From positions 1 to 64,000 of the forward strand of contig NZ_JAVRHK010000009.1 in assembly GCF_031846585.1 (NCBI RefSeq): 64,000 nucleotides of DNA, in the 5' to 3' direction. Below, piece by piece: positions 6,172 to 14,172 of the stretch. The notes under the pieces were generated by a model that worked only from the letters and a program-made list of their open reading frames with translations, searched no databases and had not been told where the DNA came from. Position 1 is the first letter of the stretch. Each line of letters opens with the position of its first letter. The translations under genes and the position numbers were made by a program. This stretch comes from Autumnicola musiva (GTDB lineage Bacteria > Bacteroidota > Bacteroidia > Flavobacteriales > Flavobacteriaceae).

Positions 6172-8109
6172 ATGAGTAAGATAATTGGAATTGACTTAGG
6201 TACTACCAACTCTTGCGTTGCCGTAATGGAAGGTAACGAACCTACGGTTATACCTAATGCCGAAGGAAAAAGAACTACGCCTTCTGTAATAGCATTTGTT
6301 GAAGGAGGCGAAATAAAAGTTGGAGACCCTGCAAAGCGTCAGGCGGTAACCAACCCCCAAAAAACTATATCGTCTATTAAACGTTTTATGGGGAACAAAT
6401 ATTCTGAATCTTCTAAAGAGGCAGATCGTGTTCCTTACAAAGTAGTAAAGGGAGATAATGATACTCCGCGTGTAGATGTAGACGGAAGAAAATATACTCC
6501 ACAGGAGCTTTCTGCAATGGTGCTTCAAAAAATGAAGAAAACCGCAGAAGATTATCTGGGACAGGATGTAACCGAAGCGGTAATTACCGTGCCGGCATAT
6601 TTTAATGATTCTCAGCGACAGGCTACAAAAGAAGCCGGTGAGATCGCAGGCCTTAAAGTAAGCCGAATTATTAACGAACCAACTGCGGCAGCATTGGCTT
6701 ATGGGCTGGATAAAAAATCCCAGGACCAGAAAATTGCAGTTTATGACCTTGGTGGTGGTACATTTGATATCTCTATTCTTGAATTAGGAGATGGCGTTTT
6801 TGAAGTACTTTCTACAAATGGTGATACCCACCTTGGTGGTGATGATTTTGATGAGGTTCTAATAGATTATCTTGCCGATTCTTTTCAGAAAGCAGAAGAT
6901 ATAGATTTGAGAAAAGATCCAATGGCGCTACAGCGTTTAAAAGAAGCTGCTGAAAAGGCAAAAATTGAGTTGTCGTCTTCTTCTCAGACTGAAATTAATT
7001 TGCCTTACGTTACCGCAACTTCAAGTGGCCCAAAACACCTTGTGGAAACAATCAGCCGTTCTAAGTTCGAACAATTAGCTTCAGAATTGGTAACCCGTTC
7101 CATGGAGCCGGTGAAGAAAGCACTTAATGATGCAGGACTTTCCAAGAGCGATATTGATGAGGTGATTCTTGTTGGTGGTTCTACCCGTATTCCTAAAATT
7201 CAGGAAGAAGTAGAGGCATTCTTTGGTAAAAAGCCTTCTAAAGGAGTAAACCCAGATGAGGTTGTGGCGATTGGTGCTGCTATCCAGGGTGGTGTACTTA
7301 CAGGAGATGTGAAAGATGTATTGCTTCTTGATGTTACTCCGCTTTCTTTAGGTATTGAAACCATGGGAGGAGTAAACACTAAATTAATTGAAGCGAATAC
7401 TACTATCCCATCTAAAAAGTCACAAACATTCTCTACCGCGGCCGATAATCAGCCTTCTGTAGAAATTCATGTGTTGCAAGGGGAACGTCCAATGGCGGCA
7501 GACAATAAAACAATTGGCAGGTTCCACTTAGACGGAATCCCACCAGCGCCAAGGGGAACTCCTCAAATTGAAGTGACCTTTGATATTGATGCCAACGGAA
7601 TCATTAAAGTAAGCGCAACAGATAAGGCTACTGGTAAATCTCAGGATATTCGTATCGAGGCTTCTTCAGGATTGACTGAAGAGGAAATCGAGAAAATGAA
7701 GAAAGAGGCCGAAGCTAATGCTGAAACCGATAAGAAAGCGAAAGAGAAAGTTGATAAGCTGAATGAAGCCGATGCTATGATCTTCCAGACTGAAAAGCAA
7801 CTGAAAGAATTTGGTGATAAGATTTCTGAAGATAAGAAAAAGCCTGTTGAAGATGCACTTGCAGAGCTTAAGACAGCGTATGAAACTAAAGAGCTTGAAC
7901 AAATCTCTCCTGCTTTGGATAAATTGAATGAAGCGTGGAAAACAGCTTCTGAAGAAATGTACAAAGCACAAGCCGAAGCTCAGGGCGGAGAAGCCGGAGG
8001 ACCTCAACAAGGCGCAACCGGCGCCCAGGGTGGACAAGCCGGAGGCGGTGAGTCTAAAGGTAAAGGTGGAGACGACGTTGAAGACGTTGACTTCGAAGAA
8101 GTGAAATAA
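6172..8109 (+). CDS. dnaK: Chaperone protein DnaK (Hsp70)
   Basis: Cytosolic ATP-dependent chaperone of 645 residues. The N-terminal actin-like ATPase domain has all signatures: IGIDLGTTNSCVAVMEG at residue 4, IINEPTAAALAYGLDKK near 167, YDLGGGTFDISILE near 192, and VILVGGSTRIPKIQ near 330. The linker DVLLLDVTPLSLGIET follows at about 383, then the substrate-binding beta-sandwich and helical lid. The C-terminus is Gly/Gln-rich and ends with the acidic motif EDVDFEEVK, the Bacteroidota form of EEVD-like tails. dnaJ and grpE are not adjacent. A palindrome overlapping its promoter suggests stress control by a repressor, which is inferred. Confidence 0.99.
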   Translation: MSKIIGIDLGTTNSCVAVMEGNEPTVIPNAEGKRTTPSVIAFVEGGEIKVGDPAKRQAVTNPQKTISSIKRFMGNKYSESSKEADRVPYKVVKGDNDTPRVDVDGRKYTPQELSAMVLQKMKKTAEDYLGQDVTEAVITVPAYFNDSQRQATKEAGEIAGLKVSRIINEPTAAALAYGLDKKSQDQKIAVYDLGGGTFDISILELGDGVFEVLSTNGDTHLGGDDFDEVLIDYLADSFQKAEDIDLRKDPMALQRLKEAAEKAKIELSSSSQTEINLPYVTATSSGPKHLVETISRSKFEQLASELVTRSMEPVKKALNDAGLSKSDIDEVILVGGSTRIPKIQEEVEAFFGKKPSKGVNPDEVVAIGAAIQGGVLTGDVKDVLLLDVTPLSLGIETMGGVNTKLIEANTTIPSKKSQTFSTAADNQPSVEIHVLQGERPMAADNKTIGRFHLDGIPPAPRGTPQIEVTFDIDANGIIKVSATDKATGKSQDIRIEASSGLTEEEIEKMKKEAEANAETDKKAKEKVDKLNEADAMIFQTEKQLKEFGDKISEDKKKPVEDALAELKTAYETKELEQISPALDKLNEAWKTASEEMYKAQAEAQGGEAGGPQQGATGAQGGQAGGGESKGKGGDDVEDVDFEEVK

Positions 8110-8155
8110 GATCCTTTCTAAATCCTCCCCTAAAAGGAGAGGAATTTAAAAAAGC

Positions 8156-8203
8156 AAAAAGCGCAATCATCCGATAATCATCGGGATTGATTGCGCTTTT
8201 TTG
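8156..8203 (+). terminator. Strong rho-independent terminator of dnaK
   Basis: The stem GCGCAATCA...TGATTGCGC with inner CCGAT/ATCGG and loop AATC is followed by TTTTTTG. A weaker AT/GC hairpin (TCCTCCCCTAAAAGGAGAGGA) precedes it at about 8124-8146. Confidence 0.92.
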
Positions 8204-8250
8204 TTTTATCATGTATTGATTTTATGCATATCTTTAGTAGAAACATCATT

Positions 8251-8874
8251 ATGAAAAAATTCCTGTTTGTTATTATTTCATCTTTGTTGTTTGCCGGATG
8301 TGAAGATGATGACGTAAATGCAGATGGTTCCTATGAACCAATTTCTACACAATATCCTTATGATGAATTGTCGCTTAAGGAGGAGATAGACTATTTTGAG
8401 CTGATGCAAGGTCCGGAAGAATATGAAGAAAAGGTTTTTTCTTATGGGGAATTATGTGCGGGCGCTGAAAATACTGAAGAATGTATTTCGTCTTTTTCAG
8501 ATTTAACTTCAGAAAATGGATTTACCTACGGTTGCTTGCCAACGGAATGTAACTACTATATCCGCTATAATAAAGATGCAGAAAGTTTTGTGGTAGATAG
8601 CAAAGAAGAACTTTTAAATTTTCTGGGAGCTATTGATGCCAAATCTGATGCTATTCTTTGGGCATTTGCTCACGACTATTATTTTCCAATTAACAATATA
8701 GAAGACGGAGCCATAAAGAAGGTGACGGGGGGTTATGAACTGATTTTACTAAAAACTGTTTCTTACTGTTCACCTGTGCAAACAAATCGTTTTCATTTAA
8801 AAATTTCTACAGACGGGGAGATTACTGTTCTTGCAGAAGAAGTGCAGTCCAAAGACGAAAATTCCTGTATATAA
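8251..8874 (+). CDS. Cysteine-rich surface-type lipoprotein (paralogue of the broken copy at 12782)
   Basis: 207 residues starting at the ATG at 8251, which gives a short lipoprotein signal (FVIISSLLFAGC) followed by EDDDV, the acidic stretch that directs Bacteroidota lipoproteins to the cell surface. An upstream open frame to 8191 runs through the dnaK terminator and is not used. The mature part has paired cysteines in ELCAGAENTEEC, YGCLPTECNYY, SYCSPVQTNRFH and the C-terminal NSCI. I do not recognise the family. A second copy at 12782-13407 aligns over its whole length (GCLP..CNYYI.Y, SDAILWA, VQTNRFHL.ISTDG). The two copies flank the PhoX-like and peroxidase genes. Confidence 0.78.
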   Translation: MKKFLFVIISSLLFAGCEDDDVNADGSYEPISTQYPYDELSLKEEIDYFELMQGPEEYEEKVFSYGELCAGAENTEECISSFSDLTSENGFTYGCLPTECNYYIRYNKDAESFVVDSKEELLNFLGAIDAKSDAILWAFAHDYYFPINNIEDGAIKKVTGGYELILLKTVSYCSPVQTNRFHLKISTDGEITVLAEEVQSKDENSCI

Positions 8875-8937
8875 AAAAGTGACTTTAATTCTTCAGGCGC
8901 AAACATTGAGGCCCTTTAAGATAAAAAAGGCTATCAC

Positions 8938-9090
8938 ATGAAGAAGTGTTTAATATTTAGATGGAGAAGTATGGGCGATGGATTTTATATAGATGTACAG
9001 AAACAGAATGGAGATAATTTTAAACCTTTTTTTCTAAAATCTATTTACCATACTATTAACTCCGGGGATATAAACAGACATCCGGAATAG
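8938..9090 (+). CDS. Possible small protein, 50 aa (doubtful)
   Basis: ATG to TAG frame starting MKKCLIFRWRSMGDGFYID and ending in a polar tail (NSGDINRHPE). It lies alone in the gap after the lipoprotein gene. It has no signal peptide, membrane segment or known motif. It could be chance in AT-rich DNA. Confidence 0.2.
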   Translation: MKKCLIFRWRSMGDGFYIDVQKQNGDNFKPFFLKSIYHTINSGDINRHPE

Positions 9091-9112
9091 TAAATTGAAT
9101 CTAAACACTAAC

Positions 9113-9205
9113 CTTAAGTTAACTTGAGTAACTTCAAATTGAAAATTAGTTAAACTAAGCACTAATTTTACTTAACAACATTAGACATTTTCGCAGGTAG
9201 ATTTG
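9113..9205 (+). promoter_or_regulatory. Palindrome and -7 element before the PhoX-like gene
   Basis: CTTAAGTT-AACTTGAG (9113-9128) is a 16-base palindrome with one mismatch. TAGATTTG (9198-9205) matches TAnnTTTG exactly and lies 30 bases before the chosen ATG at 9236. Together they look like an operator and promoter for the lipoprotein/peroxidase pair; no clear -33 TTTG was found. Confidence 0.45.
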
Positions 9206-9235
9206 TTGAAACTAAAAATCAATAAATTATATCAG

Positions 9236-10798
9236 ATGAAAACCTTGCGAAATTTTACTTTAAGAATTTTTCTTATTTCAGTAGTATTAAACTTTTTTAC
9301 TTCCTGTGAAGTGGAAGACGGAGTTGATGGCCGCGATGGCGTAGACGGAGTTGATGGTAATGACGGCGTGGCCGGGGAAGATGGAGAAGACGGGGAAGAC
9401 TTTACTCCGGAACCAACCATGTTCGCAAACAAATCTGCCCTGGAACCGCTAGTGCTTATAAATCCTTCTTTTGGACAGGTTAAAGCTTACTCCCTTTTGA
9501 GCACTACAGATGATATTGACGGATATAATCTTGCAGGATCTGCTGATGGGGCTGGATTGCTAAAGGATCCGGATAGCGACGGATATATCTATGTAGTAAA
9601 TAACGAAGATCATTATGCAGTATCCAGGGTTTATTTAGATAAAAACCTTATTCCTTATAAAGGGGACTATCTTTTAAATTCCGGGGTGGCAGATTATGCC
9701 AGGCAGTGTTCCGGTACAATGTGGGAAGCATCCATACATGGAGGCTCTAAAGACATGTTTCTTTCAGCTTCTGAAAGTATTAATTATGATGTTAAAGGTA
9801 TAGATCCTTATGTAGCTACTCCAACTCCTACTGCAGATTTTGGTCTTGACGCCCTGGGGGAATTTTCATGGGAAAATGCGGTGCCGCTTCCGCAGGGAGC
9901 ATTCAGTGGTAAAACAGTAATTATTGGCGGTGATGATGATTCCAGTGGATCTGAAGGCCAGGTAAGCATGTACCTTTCTGAAAATGGTGATGCAGATCTT
10001 GAAGGCGGTAAAATATTAGTGCTTCGTTTTAAAGAAATTGCTGATGGTGCCGGTGGAAAAATGGAGGTAGCTGATGATATGACTTATAATGAAGGTGATC
10101 TTGATTTCCAAACCGAATATGAAGTAGAATTTGTAGAAATTCCAAATGGTGCATCCCTCACTAACGCTGAAATGGAGAATGCATGTATCAATGTAAACGC
10201 TTCTCAATTTATGAGAGTGGAAGATGTTGACTACGGAAAAGGTTCTGATGCTGCTGCCAGAAATGTATATTTCAACGTGACAGGTCGTGGTCCCGGTGCC
10301 GGAACTTATAATGATTGGGGAACAGTTTACAAATTGGTTTTAAATGAAAATGATCCAACACAGGGAAAACTTACTCAAATTATTAGCGGTAATACAGATA
10401 CCAATAATATGGATGGAAATCTTGCTGAACTTCAGAGCCCCGATAATATCTGTGTAACTGAAAACTTTGTTTACATTCAGGAAGATCCCAATTCCTTTAG
10501 TCGCGGGCATAATTCCTATATCTATCAGAGTGATTTAGAAGGTAATAATATTAGCGTTTTATTGCGAATCATTGTAGATCAGACTCTGGCCAAAAATCCG
10601 GGTACCCGTTTTTCAGGAGAATTTGGATCTTTAATCGATGTGTCTGATAAAGTTGGTGAACCCGGAACTTTCCTTCTGGCAGTGCAGCCTCATTACTGGG
10701 AGGATCCTTTTTTCCAGGGAATTGATGGACATTTCAATTCAGATTACGAAGATGACCAGGGATCTCAGATCGTTCTTTTACAGGGACTTCCAAGATAA
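9236..10798 (+). CDS. PhoX-like (DUF839) beta-propeller lipoprotein with collagen-like linker
   Basis: 520 residues from the ATG at 9236; an 11-codon upstream extension is rejected because MKTLRNF starts a good lipoprotein signal (SVVLNFFTSC). The cysteine is followed by EVEDG and nine Gly-X-Asp-like triplets (GVDGRDGVDGVDG), a collagen-like spacer that would hold the domain off the surface. The rest resembles the PhoX/DUF839 propeller: an Asp-rich motif VIIGGDDDSSGS near residue 238, RVEDVDYGKG followed by ARNVYFNVTGR near 335, and LAELQSPDNICVTENFVYIQEDP near 415. PhoX enzymes are Ca/Fe alkaline phosphatases; phosphatase activity here is inferred. It precedes a di-heme peroxidase, with a terminator hairpin between them. 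Confidence 0.65.
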   Translation: MKTLRNFTLRIFLISVVLNFFTSCEVEDGVDGRDGVDGVDGNDGVAGEDGEDGEDFTPEPTMFANKSALEPLVLINPSFGQVKAYSLLSTTDDIDGYNLAGSADGAGLLKDPDSDGYIYVVNNEDHYAVSRVYLDKNLIPYKGDYLLNSGVADYARQCSGTMWEASIHGGSKDMFLSASESINYDVKGIDPYVATPTPTADFGLDALGEFSWENAVPLPQGAFSGKTVIIGGDDDSSGSEGQVSMYLSENGDADLEGGKILVLRFKEIADGAGGKMEVADDMTYNEGDLDFQTEYEVEFVEIPNGASLTNAEMENACINVNASQFMRVEDVDYGKGSDAAARNVYFNVTGRGPGAGTYNDWGTVYKLVLNENDPTQGKLTQIISGNTDTNNMDGNLAELQSPDNICVTENFVYIQEDPNSFSRGHNSYIYQSDLEGNNISVLLRIIVDQTLAKNPGTRFSGEFGSLIDVSDKVGEPGTFLLAVQPHYWEDPFFQGIDGHFNSDYEDDQGSQIVLLQGLPR

Positions 10799-10828
10799 CC
10801 TCAGCATTATTAAACTCTATCTATCCAA

Positions 10829-10862
10829 GGCTTCCGTTTATGCGGAAGCCTCCCTATTTTTT
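10829..10862 (+). terminator. Rho-independent terminator or attenuator between PhoX-like and peroxidase genes
   Basis: Stem GGCTTCCG-TTTATG-CGGAAGCC followed by TCCCTATTTTTTG. It lies only 20 bases before the peroxidase start, so that gene needs read-through or a promoter of its own. Confidence 0.85.
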
Positions 10863-10881
10863 GATTTTAATTCCTTTCTCT

Positions 10882-12708
10882 ATGCGTTTACTAAAACTAC
10901 TAGCAATAATTTCTGTATTAAATTTTTGTTCCTGCAACCAGTCGGCTACTGAAGAATACGTTATTAACTGGGATGAAACCAGGAGGTATTACCTGGAACA
11001 TCTTAAAAGGTCAAAGGAAGGCCTTAGGCAATTACAATCCAAAGATCCGAAAGACAAAGGAAATAAAACCTTATTTGCTGAAGTAAGGAATAATTTTAAA
11101 GTTGCCGAGCCTTATGCTTCCTATTTAAATCCTGAAGTTGGTCATCGTGTAAATGGCCCAGCCTTACCGGTTTTTAGAGAAGATAATGGTAAAGTGCTTG
11201 CGCCAATCGGCCTTCAAAAAATAGAAGAGAGCATCTATGAAGGTGGAGTGGAAAAAGATGAATTTCAGAAGGAAATAGAATACACTATTGGTCTGCTCGA
11301 TGTACTTCAGAATAATATTGAGAAAAGGGAATTAACATCGCAGCGTTTTTTTATCGCAGTTCAGCAACAGTTAATGCGGGTGATTAGTTTTTCCATGTCT
11401 AATTTTGATACTCCTGTTAGTGCGCAGGGAATCAACGATGCTGCACTTACGCTGAAAAGTCTAAAATCGGTATATGAAAAAACACTGCAATATGATATGC
11501 AGAAAGAAAAACCTAAGCTCGATGAGGAGTTTATAAAAAACCTGAATTCAGCCATACAGCTGGCTACTAATTATTCAGGTAAAAATGAAGATTTTGATCG
11601 CTATAATTATATTCGTAATTATCTGAACCATATATGTAGAAATTGGAAAGAAATAAGAGATGCAAGCGGATATTGGGAAGATTCAAAAGATTATCCTTTT
11701 AATTTTGAGGCACCTACTTTTTTTGAACCTGATTCTTTTAATTTAAGTTACTTCACACCATCTGTCAATAAAAATCCTACACGGGAGCAGGTTGAATTAG
11801 GTGAAAAATTATTCTTTGATCCTAATCTTTCCGAAGGGGGAAATGTATCTTGCGCTTCCTGCCATATACCTGCAAAAACCTATCAGGACGGGCTTAGCAC
11901 CGCAATGGATAACAATCAGCAACCTCTGGAAAGAAATACCCCCACCCTTATAAATGTAGCCTATCAGCAAAACTTTTTCTGGGATGGGCGTTCTCAGGAT
12001 TTACTAAGCCAGATAAACCAGGTTTTTACTAATGAGAGGGAGTTTAATAGTGAAGTTCATAACTTTTCTGATAGAATTCTCCAGGACAGCAGTTATAAAA
12101 AGATGTTCAAGCAGACATTTGGAAGGAAGCCTGGATCAAACAGGGAGCTGGTAAAGGCAATATCTTCTTATATCTCCACATTAAAAGGCTTTAACTCTAA
12201 ATTTGACAAAAATATAAGAGGTGAAGAAAATACGCTTACTGCGGAAGAAAAACACGGTTTTAATCTTTTTATGGGGAAAGCATTATGTGCCACCTGTCAT
12301 TTTATGCCGCTTACCAATGGTACCGTTCCGCCATTCTTTTCAGAAACAGAAAGAGAAGTGATTGGTGTTCCTGAAACTGCCGAAAATTTAAAATTGGATG
12401 ATGATGCCGGATTTTACTGGATGTACGGGGCAGATATTCATAAAGGTATGTTCAAGACTCCCACGGTTAGGAATTCAGCATTAACCGCGCCTTACATGCA
12501 TAACGGAGTTTATACCACTTTAGAGGAGGTTATAGATTTTTACAATTCCGGTGGGGGAGCAGGCCTGGGTTTTGATCTGCCGCACCAAACCCTGCCCTTC
12601 GATGAGCTAAGTCTTACGGAAGGGGAAGAAAAGGCTCTTGTAGCTTATTTAAAGACGCTAACAGATGCAGAGGTTTCCAATGTTAAAGAAGAAGAAGATA
12701 TTTTGTAG
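10882..12708 (+). CDS. Lipoprotein with imelysin-like N-terminus and di-heme cytochrome c peroxidase/MauG domain
   Basis: 608 residues starting at the ATG at 10882 (MRLLKLLAIISVLNFCSC, a lipoprotein signal). Residues 25-270 are helical and resemble the imelysin-like region found before peroxidase domains in some Bacteroidota proteins. Residues 290-600 are a bacterial cytochrome c peroxidase/MauG-type domain with two c-heme sites, CASCH (residue 324) and CATCH (residue 469), plus the conserved NTPTLINVAYQQNFFWDGR and TPTVRNSALTAPYMHNGVY. It would reduce peroxide or oxidise a protein or metal partner at the outer membrane, using electrons from cytochrome c. It probably works with the upstream PhoX-like protein, but this is only inferred from position. 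Confidence 0.85.
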   Translation: MRLLKLLAIISVLNFCSCNQSATEEYVINWDETRRYYLEHLKRSKEGLRQLQSKDPKDKGNKTLFAEVRNNFKVAEPYASYLNPEVGHRVNGPALPVFREDNGKVLAPIGLQKIEESIYEGGVEKDEFQKEIEYTIGLLDVLQNNIEKRELTSQRFFIAVQQQLMRVISFSMSNFDTPVSAQGINDAALTLKSLKSVYEKTLQYDMQKEKPKLDEEFIKNLNSAIQLATNYSGKNEDFDRYNYIRNYLNHICRNWKEIRDASGYWEDSKDYPFNFEAPTFFEPDSFNLSYFTPSVNKNPTREQVELGEKLFFDPNLSEGGNVSCASCHIPAKTYQDGLSTAMDNNQQPLERNTPTLINVAYQQNFFWDGRSQDLLSQINQVFTNEREFNSEVHNFSDRILQDSSYKKMFKQTFGRKPGSNRELVKAISSYISTLKGFNSKFDKNIRGEENTLTAEEKHGFNLFMGKALCATCHFMPLTNGTVPPFFSETEREVIGVPETAENLKLDDDAGFYWMYGADIHKGMFKTPTVRNSALTAPYMHNGVYTTLEEVIDFYNSGGGAGLGFDLPHQTLPFDELSLTEGEEKALVAYLKTLTDAEVSNVKEEEDIL

Positions 12709-12781
12709 TAAGAAATAAAATTCATGAGTTTTCATACGCAACCTTTTCGCTCTTTAGCCATCTAAGTAATAAACATACAAG

Positions 12782-13407
12782 ATGAAAAAATTTTTCATTT
12801 CAATTATTCTGCTGCTGTTACTTATAGGATGTAGTAACGATGATTCAATCTCTGTTGATGATTCTTTCCACGCCATTCCCGAACAATATCCATACGATAA
12901 TTTATCACCTGCATCTCAAGCGGATTATCTGGAACTTATACAAGGTTCCGGGGAATATGAGCATACTCTCTATCAATTTGGTGAATTATGTATCGGCGCA
13001 GGAAATGTAGAAGACTGTACCGAAATTTTACGGCGCTTAATACCGAAAATGGGTTTAAGTTTGGTTGTCTTCCTTCCTCCTGTAACTATTACATAAAATA
13101 TCAAAAAGACTTAGAAAATACTATTATTGATACTAAAGAAAAACTTTTGGATTTTCTGGGCAAAATAGACTCAAAGTCTGATGCCATTTTGTGGGCCTAT
13201 GGGCACGAATATTATTTCCAGTTGAACGAGATTTCTAACGGAGGTATAAAAAAAGTAGAAGATGGCTATGAATTAATTTTATTAAAAACGGTTATGTTCT
13301 GTACGCCTGTACAGACCAATCGTTTTCATTTAAGAATTTCTACAGATGGAAAAATTACTATTTTAGAGGAAGAAGTTTATGAAAAAGATGAAAATGCCTG
13401 TGTTTAA
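12782..13407 (+). pseudogene. Cysteine-rich lipoprotein gene with a one-base frameshift (paralogue of 8251-8874)
   Basis: The first part encodes a lipoprotein signal (SIILLLLLIGC, then SNDDS) and aligns with the intact copy up to ELCIGAGNVEDCTE. At about 13021-13031 the frame changes: the matching remainder (FTALNTENGFKFGCLPSSC onward to EKDENACV) continues in the -1 frame. Adding one T to the GAAATTTTACG run restores E-I-F-T-A-L and a 208-residue protein, almost the length of the 207-residue paralogue. This may be a true mutation, a phase-variable homopolymer or a sequencing error. No good slippery heptamer is present, so programmed frameshifting is unlikely. Confidence 0.85.
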
Positions 13408-13419
13408 TCAGTGGAAGTT

Positions 13420-14172
13420 TTATTTTCTATTTCTTTTTAAAGCTCCTCGCAGAGTAACGCCGCTTATTTTTTTCTGAAAAGACTGGTCGATAAGTTTTAT
13501 AAGAATGCTACAGGCTTCTTCCACAGAAAGACCGTTTTCATGGATATTGGAAATACAGTTCCGGCGTTCGTCGGTTAGCCCGGTATGCGGATTATAGGTA
13601 GTGTAAATTCCCATGCTACTGGGCGAAGAAAGCCCCGGCCGTTCCCCAATAAGCACCGCAGTGAATTTTGCCTGAAGCAACTCCCCAATTTCATCACCTA
13701 TGGCCACACGTGCATTTTTAACAAGGCAAAGGCTAATGCTGAATTTTCCGGTAAGTTCCGGCAGTAAATTTTTCAGCATAGGCAAGGCTTTCGAGTTCAC
13801 GGCATTTGCCGAAAGCCCGTCGGCTATAATTATGGCAATATCTGTTTGGTAGGCATTTTTTTTCTCCGTTTTCTCCTGAAGCTGCCGCCCCAAATCGGGT
13901 CTTCTTAAATATTCGTCTCTGCTTTCCGCTCTACTGCTGAATTTATAAACCGGTAGCTTAAATTCTTCAAATTGTGCGGCTAATTCATCTGTTTTAAATT
14001 CAGAAAAAATAGTATCCTTGGCAAATGCATGATCTTCCTGAAAGCTTAGAACTTCTTTTAAGGGAAGACTACCACCAACATTGCCTAATGCAATTCTGGC
14101 TTTGGAAATTGATTTTAGTTCCTGCCAGTTATCTTTTTGAAGATAATCTTTATTAGAAGGTTTCTCCGCCAT
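13420..14172 (-). CDS. eutC: Ethanolamine ammonia-lyase small subunit
   Basis: 250 residues. The small subunit helps EutB bind adenosylcobalamin. Seen: ARIALGNVGGSLPLKEVLSFQEDHAFAKD at residues 26-54, IAIIIADGLSANAVNSKA near 112, GDEIGELLQAKFTAVLIGERPGLSS near 157, and YTTYNPHTGLTDERRNCISNIHENGLS near 188, all family-typical. The start ATG shares one base with the eutB stop (TAATG), so translation is probably coupled and the subunits made in equal amounts. EutBC splits ethanolamine to acetaldehyde and ammonia. No eutA reactivase or microcompartment genes are nearby. Confidence 0.96.
   Translation of the reverse strand: MAEKPSNKDYLQKDNWQELKSISKARIALGNVGGSLPLKEVLSFQEDHAFAKDTIFSEFKTDELAAQFEEFKLPVYKFSSRAESRDEYLRRPDLGRQLQEKTEKKNAYQTDIAIIIADGLSANAVNSKALPMLKNLLPELTGKFSISLCLVKNARVAIGDEIGELLQAKFTAVLIGERPGLSSPSSMGIYTTYNPHTGLTDERRNCISNIHENGLSVEEACSILIKLIDQSFQKKISGVTLRGALKRNRK

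Larger units (their letters stand above)
8875..9235. other. Intergenic region upstream of the PhoX-like lipoprotein gene
   Basis: About 360 bases. It contains one open frame of 50 codons (8938-9090, listed separately with low confidence), a near-perfect 16-base palindrome at 9113-9128, and a promoter-like TAGATTTG at 9198-9205. Nothing else is evident. Confidence 0.6.

Noticed and set aside
7641..8037. Open frames antisense to the dnaK 3' end
   Set aside because: Low-complexity Ser/Phe-rich translations that mirror the Lys/Glu-rich lid region of DnaK.
13015..13035. Programmed -1 frameshift in the broken lipoprotein
   Set aside because: The site lacks an X-XXY-YYZ heptamer in the zero frame and no stimulatory hairpin was noticed; a simple one-base deletion explains it.
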